The position numbers and the translations under genes are program-made. A stretch of 31,848 nucleotides of DNA from CAVYPR01 sp052145775 (lineage in GTDB: Bacteria > Actinomycetota > Acidimicrobiia > Acidimicrobiales > RAAP-2): the NCBI GenBank assembly GCA_052145775.1, contig JBKQNY010000182.1, positions 1 through 31,848 on the forward strand, given 5' to 3'. This document shows positions 6,681-16,294 of this stretch, one piece after another. The notes under the pieces were generated by a model. The model did no database searches. It was given only the letters and a program-made list of their open reading frames with translations, and was not told the origin of the DNA. Each line of letters starts with the position of its first letter. The stretch's first letter is position 1.

Positions 6681-8240
6681 TCACGGGTGTGGCCCGGCCG
6701 AGGGAGTGCCGGCAGCTCCCTGGTGCTCGCCGGCTACCCCAAGATGGTCGAGGGCAGCCTCACGGACGGCATCGACCGTCCGGTCGGTCTCGATCACGGT
6801 CGCGGTGGGCCAAGGCGACTGCCGGCGCGCCAGCTCCCGGGCAACGGCTGGGGCGGCGTCGGAGGTGTCCCCGCCCCGCAGACCCCGATCCGCCAGCCGA
6901 CGCTCGAGGACGGGAAGCGGAGCCACGCAGTGCAGCTCGTCGAGATCGGCCCCCGCAGCGCAGGCGAGCTCCCTGGCGGCCTCCCGCCACGTCGGATCGG
7001 AGAAGGTGGCGTCGAGCACCACGCTCTGGCCCATCGACAGCATGGACCGCGCCCGGTCGAGGAGCACTCTGTAAGTTGCGGCGGTCATCTCGGGCCGGTA
7101 GAGGTCCTGGTCCAGCGGTGCGGGCATCGGCGTCAACGGATCGATCCCGGCCAGTGCCTTGCGCACCTCGTCGGAGCGCACCATCGCAGCATCGAGGGCC
7201 CCGCTGATCTCCCGGGCCACAGTGGTCTTGCCCGAGCCGGGAAGTCCGCCGACGATCACCAAACGGACTCGTCCCGCCTCGAGGTGGGCGGCCGACAAGC
7301 CGAGGAGCTGGAGGGCCGATGCCGCCGCGACCGGGTCGCCCTGCAGGGACCGAAGGCCCCCCACCAGGGCGCGCACCTGGGCTCGGTAGGCGATGTAGTG
7401 GTGCGCCAGGGAGGCCGGCCACGTCTCGGCGGCGGCGCGCCGGTAGTGGTCGAGGAACGCCACGGCAAGGTCGGCTCGGCCCAGTCGTTCGAGGTCCATG
7501 GCCAGAAAGGCGACGTCAGACAGCACGTCGCCGTAGCGCAGCCGGTCGTCGAATTCGAGGCAGTCGAGCACCCGGGGCCCATCGTCCAGACAGAAGACGT
7601 CGTCGGCGAGCAGATCGCCGTGGCCGTCGCAGACGCGGCCCCCGTCCACTCGGGTGGCGAACAGCGCCTCTCGACCGCCCAAGTAGCGGCGGGCCAGATC
7701 CATGACACGAGCCGCGACTGCCGGATCGAAGAGCGTACCGGTGGGAGGTGCCATCTCGGCTGCATTGGCCTCCCACAGGGCAAGGACGGCGTCTCGACTG
7801 GCCGCGGCGTCGATCTCGGCGGAGCGCTCCGCCCGCGCGTGGAACCTGGCCAGCAGGGACGCCAGCCGACGGAGGTGGTCGTCCACGGGGGCCCCGGTGA
7901 CGACCAGGTGCGCCAGCCGCCGAGCGGCGGGGAGGCGGCGCATCACCACCAAGTGGTCACAGGGCGACCCTCCGGGCCCGATGACGTCGGCAACCCCGAG
8001 GTACACGTCGGGAGCGAGGCGGGAGTTCAGCGCCACCTCGCGCTGGCAGACGGCCTGACGGGACTCGCGGCTGGTGAAGTCCAAGAACCCGAAGGACACC
8101 GGTTTCTTCGACTTGTAGGCCCGGTCGCCGACGAGGAACACGACCCCGATGTGGGTCTCGTTGACGGCTGCATACGGCTCTGTGCTGCCGGCCCCCTCGG
8201 GGGAGTAGTTGGGCGATGCGGGCTGCGGGTCGAGGTTCAC
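6681..8240 (-). CDS. Aminoglycoside phosphotransferase-like domain fused to P-loop kinase (Rv2004c type)
   Basis: A 519-residue two-domain protein. Residues 20-300 form an aminoglycoside-phosphotransferase-like fold with HGDLLADDVF (207-216; the usual Asn of the loop is Asp) and VLDCLEFDDRLRYGDVLSD. Residues 325-500 form a P-loop kinase with Walker A GGLPGSGKTT (331-340) and VVLDATFSD. This fusion is the family of mycobacterial Rv2004c, a DosR-regulon member; the substrate is not known. GTG at 8240 is chosen, with GGGAGG upstream. An ATG 52 codons earlier (8396) is open, but the extra segment reads as the tail of a degraded Hsp20 gene, so it should not belong to this protein. The C-terminal 20 residues are low complexity. 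Confidence 0.85.
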   Translation of the reverse strand: MNLDPQPASPNYSPEGAGSTEPYAAVNETHIGVVFLVGDRAYKSKKPVSFGFLDFTSRESRQAVCQREVALNSRLAPDVYLGVADVIGPGGSPCDHLVVMRRLPAARRLAHLVVTGAPVDDHLRRLASLLARFHARAERSAEIDAAASRDAVLALWEANAAEMAPPTGTLFDPAVAARVMDLARRYLGGREALFATRVDGGRVCDGHGDLLADDVFCLDDGPRVLDCLEFDDRLRYGDVLSDVAFLAMDLERLGRADLAVAFLDHYRRAAAETWPASLAHHYIAYRAQVRALVGGLRSLQGDPVAAASALQLLGLSAAHLEAGRVRLVIVGGLPGSGKTTVAREISGALDAAMVRSDEVRKALAGIDPLTPMPAPLDQDLYRPEMTAATYRVLLDRARSMLSMGQSVVLDATFSDPTWREAARELACAAGADLDELHCVAPLPVLERRLADRGLRGGDTSDAAPAVARELARRQSPWPTATVIETDRTVDAVREAALDHLGVAGEHQGAAGTPSAGPHP

Positions 8241-8348
8241 CGCCGCCTCCCGATCGCCCAGCTCTCCCTCTGACCGCGGGCGGGTGCACGAGCCGACCTC
8301 GGGCCGACCGCCCACGGGTGGACGCCCACGCCCCGGCCACCGGCCCGG

Positions 8349-8546
8349 GGTGATTGGCACGCGGCGCGGGGCCTCGGAGGTCTCTCCGGCAGGCATTGGA
8401 ACGCGGTCCCCCAGCGTCGCGTCGCGCTACGACGCTGCGATCCCCTCTTCGGCGACTCCCTCGGGGATCCCAAGGCTGCGGGAGAAGGGGCCGTAACGCA
8501 ACTCGCGGCCATCGGAGACCTCCTTGCACATCTCTCGCTCACCTGC
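8349..8546 (-). pseudogene. Hsp20/alpha-crystallin remnant, C-terminal half, interrupted by amber codon
   Basis: Read on the minus strand, 8546 to 8430 encodes GEREMCKEVSDGRELRYG followed by PFSRSLGIPEGVAEEGIAAS, closely resembling the small heat-shock core (SGER..KEV....RYGSFSRSLTLPEGV..). A TAG at 8427-8429 stands where the family normally has Tyr (ASYRDGVL), and the same frame continues RDATLGDRVPMPAGE and then RRVPIT, the usual Hsp20 C-terminal motif region. Upstream the match stops at a probable small deletion before GERE, and no N-terminal half is recognisable. It is therefore a decayed gene. It also explains the spurious N-terminal extension of the downstream kinase frame. Confidence 0.7.
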
Positions 8547-8575
8547 ACATTGCGCCGTCCTCCGCTGCGTCGGTA

Positions 8576-8589
8576 GGGCCGTTGGTCCA
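8576..8589 (-). promoter_or_regulatory. Weak DosR-like site upstream of the Hsp20 remnant and kinase gene
   Basis: The minus strand reads TGGACCAACGGCCC, one base from GGGACCAACGGCCC and matching 10 of 14 positions of the mycobacterial core. It lies just before the Hsp20 remnant and could drive the kinase gene through a leader. Support is weak because single matches of this quality occur by chance in GC-rich DNA. Confidence 0.25.
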
Positions 8590-8880
8590 CTGGCCTCTGG
8601 CCGTCGGCCGGCGCACGTCGCGGGCGTCCTCTGCGGCAGGCCGGTTCGGCCCCAGGACGAAGCGCCAACGGGTCGTTCATGGGCCAGGGGGCACGTCAAC
8701 CGACCACCACCCGGCGGACCGGAACCGGTTGCAATCCCCGATGGGCACGACCTGCGCAGCCCTGCGTGCACGGGAGGCGTGGCGTGCGGCTCTTGCCGAG
8801 GCCCCTGGCGCTCGCCGTGATGGCAGGCGGTGAGGCCGGTGGCCTCCCCGCGGCGTCGATGCGTTGTCGCAGGCACCCAC

Positions 8881-8900
8881 GACCTGCGGACGAGCAGGTC
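8881..8900 (-). terminator. Hairpin downstream of pfk
   Basis: A perfect 7-bp inverted repeat GACCTGC/GCAGGTC with a 6-nt loop, beginning 11 nt past the pfk stop. There is no T-run; it is a possible intrinsic-like terminator. Confidence 0.35.
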
Positions 8901-8911
8901 CAGGCCCCTCG

Positions 8912-9961
8912 CTAACCGAGCAGGGGCGACGCCACCGCGTCGAGCAGCGAGCGGTCGAGGGTCTTGGGGGTGCCGACCGCCTCGGAGAGCGGCACTCGGA
9001 CGATCCGTCCGGCCTGGAGGGCCACCATCGTGCCGAACGCGCCGTCGTGGACGGCGGCCACCGCCTCCACCCCGAAGCGCGAGGCCAGCACCCGGTCGTA
9101 GGCGGTCGGGCTCCCGCCGCGCTGGATGTGGCCAAGGGCCGTGACCCGAGACTCGAAGCCGGTGCGCCGCTCGATCTCTCCGGACAGCCACTCCCCGATC
9201 CCCCCCAGCCGGGCGTGGCCGAAGGCGTCGACCGACTTGGAAGAGGTGGCCTCGGCCGCAGCATCGGCGTCGGGACCCGGGGCGGGCGTGGCTCCTTCGG
9301 AAATCACCACGATCGACGCGTAGCGGCCACGCTGGTGGCGCCGGACCAGCCGGTCACAGACGTCGCCGAGGACGAAGGGGACCTCGGGCACCAGGATCTC
9401 GTTGGCCCCCCCGGCGATGCCGGCGTAGGTGGCGATCCAGCCTGCGTGGCGGCCCATCACTTCGCAGACGATCACCCGGTGGTGGGACTCGGCCGTGGTG
9501 TGCAGCCGGTCGATGGCCTCGGTCGCCGTCTGCACGGCGGTGTGAAAGCCGAACGTCACCTCGGTGCCGGACAGATCGTTGTCGATCGTCTTGGGAACCC
9601 CCACCGCGCGTACCCCGAGCGGTCCGAGCCGCTGCGCCACCCCGAGCGTGTCGTCCCCGCCGATGGCCACCACCGCGTCGACGCCGAGTCGCTCCAGGGT
9701 TGCCAGCACCGTTCCTGGTCCGTCCTCGGTGACGAAGGGATTGGTCCGCGAGGTGCCCAGCACGGTTCCGCCCAGTGCCAAGAGGTTCTGACACCGGTCC
9801 GGGTCCAGGTCGAGGGTCCGCCCTTCGAGCACGCCCCGCCAGCCGTCGAGGAACCCCACCGTCTCGTCGCCGTGGACCTCGTGGCCGGTGAGGACCACCG
9901 CACGGATGACCGCGTTCAGTCCCGGGCAGTCGCCACCGCCGGTCAGGACGCCGATGCGCAT
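8912..9961 (-). CDS. pfp: 6-phosphofructokinase, pyrophosphate-type signature
   Basis: Phosphorylates fructose-6-phosphate to the 1,6-bisphosphate. The 349 residues show LTGGGDCPGLNAVIR (6-20), the substrate motif MGRHAGW and the late HIQRGGSPTAYDR. The two positions that discriminate phosphoryl donor are Asp104 (GGDDT at 101-105) and Lys124 (PKTIDND at 123-129). ATP enzymes usually have Gly at both, whereas pyrophosphate-dependent enzymes have Asp and Lys. It is therefore predicted to use pyrophosphate, which would make the step reversible. The sodA stop is 49 nt upstream, so co-transcription with sodA is possible. AGGG sites lie shortly before the ATG. If biochemistry showed ATP use, the symbol pfkA would apply. 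Confidence 0.88.
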   Translation of the reverse strand: MRIGVLTGGGDCPGLNAVIRAVVLTGHEVHGDETVGFLDGWRGVLEGRTLDLDPDRCQNLLALGGTVLGTSRTNPFVTEDGPGTVLATLERLGVDAVVAIGGDDTLGVAQRLGPLGVRAVGVPKTIDNDLSGTEVTFGFHTAVQTATEAIDRLHTTAESHHRVIVCEVMGRHAGWIATYAGIAGGANEILVPEVPFVLGDVCDRLVRRHQRGRYASIVVISEGATPAPGPDADAAAEATSSKSVDAFGHARLGGIGEWLSGEIERRTGFESRVTALGHIQRGGSPTAYDRVLASRFGVEAVAAVHDGAFGTMVALQAGRIVRVPLSEAVGTPKTLDRSLLDAVASPLLG

Positions 9962-10010
9962 CCCTGGACCCCTTGCCGCCGGTGGACCCGGGGTTCGACG
10001 ACGAGCCGGA

Positions 10011-10622
10011 TCAGGAGATGGAGAACTTCGATGCCGCGGCGAAACGCTCGGCCACGTCCGCCCAGTTCACGATCTTCCACAGGGCGGCCACGAAGTCGGC
10101 CTTCACGTTCTTGTACTGCAGGTAGAAGGCGTGCTCCCAGGCGTCGAAGACCAGGAGCGGCACCGAGCCGTTGCCCACGTTGCCCTGGTGGTCGTAGACC
10201 TGGGTGACCAGAAGGCGGCGGCCGAGCGGCTCCCAGGCCAGCACCCCCCAGCCCGATCCCTGGATGGTGGTGGTGGCCTGGGTCAGCTGGGCCCGGAACC
10301 CGTCGAAGGAGCCGAAGTGCTCGTCGACGGCGGCCGCCAGCTCGCCCTCGGGGCGCTCGGCCCCGTCGGGGGTGAGGTTTTTCCAGAAGATGGAGTGGAG
10401 CACGTGGCCCGAGACGTTGAAGGCCAGCGTCTTCTCCAGGCCCACGATGGTCCCGTACTCCTCCTTGGACCTGGCCTCGTCCAGCTTCTCGAGCGTGGTG
10501 TTGGCGCCGGCCACGTAGGCGGCGTGGTGCTTGTCGTGGTGGAGCTCGAGGATCTGCCCCGAGTAGTGGGGCTCGAGGGCCCCGTAGTCGTAGGGCAGGT
10601 CGGGCAGGGAGTAGTCGGCCAT
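10011..10622 (-). CDS. sodA: Superoxide dismutase, Fe/Mn family
   Basis: Dismutates superoxide to hydrogen peroxide and oxygen in the cytosol. It is a full-length 203-residue family member. The metal ligands are visible as His28 (ELHHDKHH), His76 (GHVLHSIFW), Asp160 and His164 (FDAWEHAFY). Residue 145 is His (QVYDHQGN); in the mycobacterial pair, His at this place goes with iron and Gln with manganese, so iron is the likelier cofactor. The C-terminal block FYLQYKNVKADF..VNWADV closely resembles mycobacterial SodA. AGGAG lies 6-7 nt before the ATG, and a TAGGGT -10 element lies further upstream, so it probably has its own promoter. Confidence 0.95.
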   Translation of the reverse strand: MADYSLPDLPYDYGALEPHYSGQILELHHDKHHAAYVAGANTTLEKLDEARSKEEYGTIVGLEKTLAFNVSGHVLHSIFWKNLTPDGAERPEGELAAAVDEHFGSFDGFRAQLTQATTTIQGSGWGVLAWEPLGRRLLVTQVYDHQGNVGNGSVPLLVFDAWEHAFYLQYKNVKADFVAALWKIVNWADVAERFAAASKFSIS

Positions 10623-10658
10623 GGCGTGCTCCTGGGCTCGTCGGACGCGTCGGCCCTC

Positions 10659-10664
10659 ACCCTA
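10659..10664 (-). promoter_or_regulatory. Candidate -10 element of sodA
   Basis: TAGGGT on the minus strand, 36 nt before the sodA ATG, inside the short gap after the maltokinase stop. It matches the actinobacterial TANNNT pattern. No convincing -35 was seen. It leaves a leader of about 30 nt containing the AGGAG ribosome site. Confidence 0.4.
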
Positions 10665-10707
10665 CCGCGGCCCGCACGCAGCGCGACCGGGGCGCCGCGC
10701 CCGATCC

Positions 10708-11972
10708 CTACCGGCGGTCCGCCCGCGCCGCCCGCTCCAGCTCGAAGGCGGCCAGCAGGTCGCCGACCACCTGCCGGTCGGCGGGGACCAGGCCCCCGAT
10801 GCCCGGGGTGGCGAGGTAGCCCGACAGGAAGGCCCGGCGGTTGCGCGCCTCCCAGTCGAGGGCCGGGGCGCCCACCCTGCCGCGCAAGGCCGGGTCCCGC
10901 TCGGCCGCGGCCTCGGTAGCCGCGAGGTGGAGCGACCACAAGAGGTCCGCCACGTCGGCCAGCGGCGACCGAAGCACCGGCCCGTCGGCCCCGGGTGGCA
11001 CCCCACCCGGCCGGCAGTCGGCCACCACCCAGCCGTGGTCGGTGCGGGCCGTGCGGCCGAGGTGGAGGTCGCCGTGGGTGCGAATGGTGGCGCACCGCAG
11101 CTCAGACCGCTCGAGGGCAACCAAGGTCTCCCCCACCAGCTCCACGTCGAGGAGGGAGGGACCTGACGCCGCCACCACCGAGCGCACGTCGGCCGCCCAC
11201 GACGCCACCGCGGCGAGGCGCCGCCCGAATGCCCGGTCGAGGGCGAGGTGCATCCGGGCGGTCATCGTCCCGAGGTCCCGGGCCTCGGGGGCGAAGTCGC
11301 CTCCCGCCGCCTCCGCCGGGCCGCCCTTGGCGAACAGGTCGCGCAGGGATGCCTGGGCCAGCGCCCACCCCCCGGCGCTCCCGGCCAGCAGCTCCTGGAC
11401 CAGCCCCAGATCCCGCCCGACCCGGCGCCAGAGGGCGAGCGGCGCCGCCACGTGGTTGAAGCCCGCCTCGTCGAGCGCCACCAGCAACGCCACCGAGGGG
11501 TCCGGGCCCTTGCAGAGCCAGGGAAAGACGGTGAGCGAGCACCGGTCGCCGAAGTTGAGGACCACCGCACCGGCAACCTCGGGTGCGGCCGACACCAGAC
11601 CGGGGCTCTCCGCGGTGCCGGTCACCGCGGCCAACACCAGCGGCGCCAGCTCGGCGTCACTCAGGGCGTCGACCGCCACCGCCAGTCCCAGGTTGTCCTC
11701 GAGGAGGCCAAGGACCGGTTCGTCGCCGGAGCGCAGGAGGTGGGCCTCCTCGCCCGGGCGGCGCAGACCGACCACAGCGTGGACCGTGCGGTCTCCGACC
11801 TCGGCGATGACGTCGACCAACCCTGGCCGGCCCGCCAGCAAGACCTCGGCCTGGACCACCCGCGGGGCCGTGGTGCCCTCGGCGTCCTCCGGCGAGTACC
11901 GGACTGCCCAGGCCGCCACCAGCTCGCCCAGGGCCCGCTGGCGGTCGTCGGTCAGCTCGAGCATGGCCTCGC

Positions 11973-11976
<4 letters not shown>
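10708..11976 (-). CDS. mak: Maltokinase-like protein (Mak/Pep2), diverged metal loop
   Basis: Phosphorylates maltose to maltose-1-phosphate, the donor for GlgE alpha-glucan synthesis; partner of TreS. It has 422 residues, shorter than the roughly 455 of mycobacterial Mak. A cap domain (FPWLCKGPDPSVALL) is followed by a kinase fold with RTHGDLHLGRTARTDHGWVVAD: the catalytic Asp303 and the metal Asp320 are kept. However, the family's IDFEGEP loop is replaced by ADCRPGGVPP, and the Gln of HLGQ is Arg. The motif SPLADVADLLWSL follows as usual. The GTG start overlaps the treS TGA (GTGA), so translation is coupled. The neighbourhood makes maltokinase the best call, though the changed loop leaves activity uncertain. 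Confidence 0.8.
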
Positions 11977-13837
<1,861 letters not shown>

Positions 13838-13841
<4 letters not shown>

Positions 13842-13906
13842 CGGACCGCTCGGTCGCGGCCCGCCCCATGCGGGCGCACGACGGCCACGGCCGCTCCGGT
13901 GGGCAT
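13838..13906 (-). CDS. Possible 22-aa leaderless leader peptide of treS
   Basis: An ATG lies 6 nt after a TACGGT -10-like element and opens a 22-codon frame (MPTGAAVAVVRPHGAGRDRAVR) whose TGA overlaps the TTG start of treS (TTGA). The arrangement would deliver terminating ribosomes to a weak TTG that has no good Shine-Dalgarno. No homology is claimed for the peptide itself. Confidence 0.35.
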
Positions 13907-13912
13907 CACGGC

Positions 13913-13918
13913 ACCGTA
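13913..13918 (-). promoter_or_regulatory. Candidate -10 element of treS-mak
   Basis: TACGGT on the minus strand, starting 5 nt past the meaB stop and 6 nt before an ATG that opens a 22-codon frame ending at the treS start. Confidence 0.35.
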
Positions 13919-13923
13919 CTGCC

Positions 13924-14928
13924 TCACCGGCCGGGCGCGCCCCCCGACCCGCCCTTGCCCAGCAGTCGGTCGCCCGCCGCGTAGGGGTCGAGGCGGCCGG
14001 CCACCATGGCCTCGACGGCCAGGGCGAACCCCTCCCCCGTCGAGATCTCGGCCACCTGGTGGTGGATCCGAGAGGCCAGCACCCCGCGCAGTTCCTCGGC
14101 CAGACGGGCGGCGCGGCGCTCGTCGAGGAGCCCGCCCTCGCAGAGGTGGGCGCGGTGGCCGGCCACCGCCTCCCAGAGGCCGTCGACTCCGTCGCCGGTG
14201 GCGGCGACGGTCTCGACCACTGGTGGGCGCCAGTCCGAAGGCGCCGAGAGGTCGAGCATCTGCTCGAGGTCGCGCCGGGCCTCTCGCACCCCTGGCCGGT
14301 CGGCCTTGTTCACCACCAGGATGTCGGCCACCTCGAGGAGACCCGCCTTGGCGGCCTGCATCGAATCACCCCAGCCCGGGGTGACCACCACCACCGTGGT
14401 GTCGGTGGCCGAGGCCACCTCCACCTCCAGCTGGCCCACGCCGACCGTCTCGACGATCACTACCGGAAGGCCGGCGGCGCCCAGCACCCGGACGGCCTCG
14501 GGCACGGCCAGGGCCAGCCCGCCCAGGTGGCCGCGGGTGGCCATGGAGCGGATGAAGACCGACGGGTCGGTGGCGTGGCCCTGCATGCGGACCCGGTCGC
14601 CCAGGATGGCGCCACCTGAGAACGGCGAGGATGGGTCGACGGCGAGCACCGCCACCTGGTCGACCGGCTCGGGGTCGACGCCGTCGACGGCCGGCCAGCC
14701 GTCCCGGGCCGCGGTGATGAGCCGGTCGGTGAGGGTCGACTTGCCCGCCCCCGGGGCCCCGGTCAGTCCCACCGAGTACGGCGGTGGGCGGCTGTAGGCA
14801 AGTGCGGCCAGCTCGCGCGCGTCGGCGCCGCCGCGCTCGACCACCGACAGGAGGCGGGCCAGCGCCACCCGGTCACCCCCGGTGGCCGCGGCCAGGAGGA
14901 CCCCGGCCTGGCCTGCCCCGGCGCTCAC
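13924..14928 (-). CDS. meaB: Methylmalonyl-CoA mutase-associated GTPase MeaB (ArgK/LAO family)
   Basis: G3E-family GTPase that protects and loads adenosylcobalamin-dependent acyl-CoA mutases. The 334 residues show P-loop GLTGAPGAGKST (54-65), the family block VLAVDPSSPFSGGAILGDRVRM, ETVGVGQ, and NKAD for guanine specificity. The C-terminal helical region ends with a Gly-rich tail. GTG at 14928 overlaps the murA TGA (GTGA), so the two are one transcript. No mutase gene lies in the window, so its client enzyme must be encoded elsewhere. The protein is too short to be an IcmF-type mutase fusion. Confidence 0.92.
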   Translation of the reverse strand: MSAGAGQAGVLLAAATGGDRVALARLLSVVERGGADARELAALAYSRPPPYSVGLTGAPGAGKSTLTDRLITAARDGWPAVDGVDPEPVDQVAVLAVDPSSPFSGGAILGDRVRMQGHATDPSVFIRSMATRGHLGGLALAVPEAVRVLGAAGLPVVIVETVGVGQLEVEVASATDTTVVVVTPGWGDSMQAAKAGLLEVADILVVNKADRPGVREARRDLEQMLDLSAPSDWRPPVVETVAATGDGVDGLWEAVAGHRAHLCEGGLLDERRAARLAEELRGVLASRIHHQVAEISTGEGFALAVEAMVAGRLDPYAAGDRLLGKGGSGGAPGR

Positions 14929-16187
14929 CGGCGCGAGACGTCGGCGCCGAGCGACCGCAGCGCCCCGGCCAGGTCCTCGTAGCCGCGGTCGACGTGCTCG
15001 GCCCCCGAGACCTCCGTGACCCCATCGGCAACCAGCCCGGCCAGCACGAGGGCGGCACCGGCTCGGATGTCGGTGGCCCGCACCCGGGCGCCCGACAGCC
15101 GGGACACGCCCCGCACCACGGCGTGGTTGCCCTCGGTCGAGATGTCGGCGCCCATCCGCCGCAACTCGTCGACGTAGCGGAACCGGCCGAAGAAGAGGTT
15201 CTCGGTCACGATGGCCACGCCGTCGGCGACCGACAGCATGGCCACCAGCAGCGGCTTGTAGTCGGTCGCCACCCCCGGGTAGGGCAGGGTCGAGACGTCG
15301 GCCGACCGCAGCCGGCCCCCCGAGGCCGCAGAAAGGCCGTCGGGCGTCTGGTCGACCGTGATGCCCATCTCGCCGAGCTTGCGGGCCAGCATCTCCATGT
15401 GATCGATGCGGGCGTCCTCCACCACCACCTCTCCACCGGCCAGCCCCGCCGCCGCCAGGTAGGTGGCCGCCACCACCCGGTCGGCCACGACCGTGTGGGT
15501 CGCCGGGTACAGCTCCTCGACGCCCTCCACCTCGATCCGCGAGGTGCCGTCGCCCCGGATGACGGCCCCCATGGCCCGCAGGTAGTCGGCGAGATCGCAG
15601 ATCTCCGGCTCTCGGGCGGCATTCTCGATGACCGTGGTGCCCTTGGCCAGCACCGCCGCCATGAGCAGATTGTCGGTGGCGGTGTGGCTCGGGTACTCGA
15701 GCACCAGACGGTCACCGACCAGCCTCCCCCCGTCCACGGTGCCCTCCACGTACCCGTGGGAGGTCTCGAAACGGGCGCCCATGGACGAAAGTCCGCTCAG
15801 GTGGATGTCGATGGGCCGGGTGCCGAAGTCGTCCCCCCCGGGCATCGACACCCGGGCCCGGCCGCAGCGCGCGAGGAGCGGCCCCAGCACGACGATGGAG
15901 GCCCGCATCCGCTCGACCAGGTCGTAGGGGGCCTCGGGGACCAGGCCCGACAGTCCCGGCGAGTCGACCACCAGCTCGCCGGTGTCCAGGCGAGCCGCGC
16001 GGGCCCCGAGCGCGTCCAAGACCTCGGCCATGATGTCCACGTCGGCGATCCGCGGCACGTTGCGCAGGGTGTGCCGGCCCTCGGCCAGCAGGCACGCGGC
16101 CATCAGCTTGAGCGCCGAGTTCTTGGCCCCGCCGGCCCTGACCGTCCCCCGCAGTGGCCCGTTGGCACGGATCACGAAGCTCTCCAC
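14925..16187 (-). CDS. murA: UDP-N-acetylglucosamine 1-carboxyvinyltransferase MurA, Asp in place of the fosfomycin cysteine
   Basis: First committed step of peptidoglycan synthesis: transfers enolpyruvate from PEP to UDP-GlcNAc. It is 420 residues, the normal length. Lys22 lies in AGGAKNSALK (18-27). The flexible loop reads SMPGGDDFGTRP (114-125), so the position of E. coli Cys115 is Asp119. The same Cys-to-Asp change is known from mycobacteria and chlamydiae, where it gives intrinsic fosfomycin resistance. GTG at 16187 is chosen because residue 3 onward (SFVIRANGPLRG) matches the family start and a CATACT -10-like element lies 7 nt before it, suggesting a leaderless mRNA. Its stop overlaps meaB. 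Confidence 0.94.
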   Translation of the reverse strand: MESFVIRANGPLRGTVRAGGAKNSALKLMAACLLAEGRHTLRNVPRIADVDIMAEVLDALGARAARLDTGELVVDSPGLSGLVPEAPYDLVERMRASIVVLGPLLARCGRARVSMPGGDDFGTRPIDIHLSGLSSMGARFETSHGYVEGTVDGGRLVGDRLVLEYPSHTATDNLLMAAVLAKGTTVIENAAREPEICDLADYLRAMGAVIRGDGTSRIEVEGVEELYPATHTVVADRVVAATYLAAAGLAGGEVVVEDARIDHMEMLARKLGEMGITVDQTPDGLSAASGGRLRSADVSTLPYPGVATDYKPLLVAMLSVADGVAIVTENLFFGRFRYVDELRRMGADISTEGNHAVVRGVSRLSGARVRATDIRAGAALVLAGLVADGVTEVSGAEHVDRGYEDLAGALRSLGADVSRR

Positions 16188-16194
16188 CGGCCCC

Positions 16195-16200
16195 AGTATG
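16195..16200 (-). promoter_or_regulatory. Candidate leaderless -10 element of murA
   Basis: CATACT on the minus strand, 7 nt before the murA GTG. That spacing puts transcription start at or next to the start codon. It lies in a 107-nt divergent gap shared with glpX. Confidence 0.45.
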
Positions 16201-16280
16201 GCGGGCAGGGCGCGTCGCGCCGATGACCGGCGCGCCACCTGGGGATTCGCCGGTCCGGGGCCGGCCGGCGGCGCGCCCAC

Positions 16281-16286
16281 TAGGGT
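16281..16286 (+). promoter_or_regulatory. Candidate leaderless -10 element of glpX
   Basis: TAGGGT on the plus strand, 8 nt before the glpX GTG, in the same geometry as the murA element on the other side of the divergent gap. Confidence 0.45.
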
Positions 16287-16294
16287 CGTGGCCG

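Larger units (their letters stand above)
8547..8911. other. Intergenic region between pfk and the Hsp20 remnant
   Basis: About 365 nt with no supported gene. It contains a hairpin near the pfk stop (8881-8900) and a weaker DosR-like sequence at 8576-8589. Short frames here lack a recognisable product; part of the stretch next to 8546 may be further decayed Hsp20 sequence. Confidence 0.5.

Noticed and set aside
8241..8396. N-terminal extension of the kinase from ATG 8396
   Set aside because: The added segment reads as the C-terminal tail of an Hsp20 protein plus low-complexity sequence, and the GTG at 8240 has a better ribosome site.
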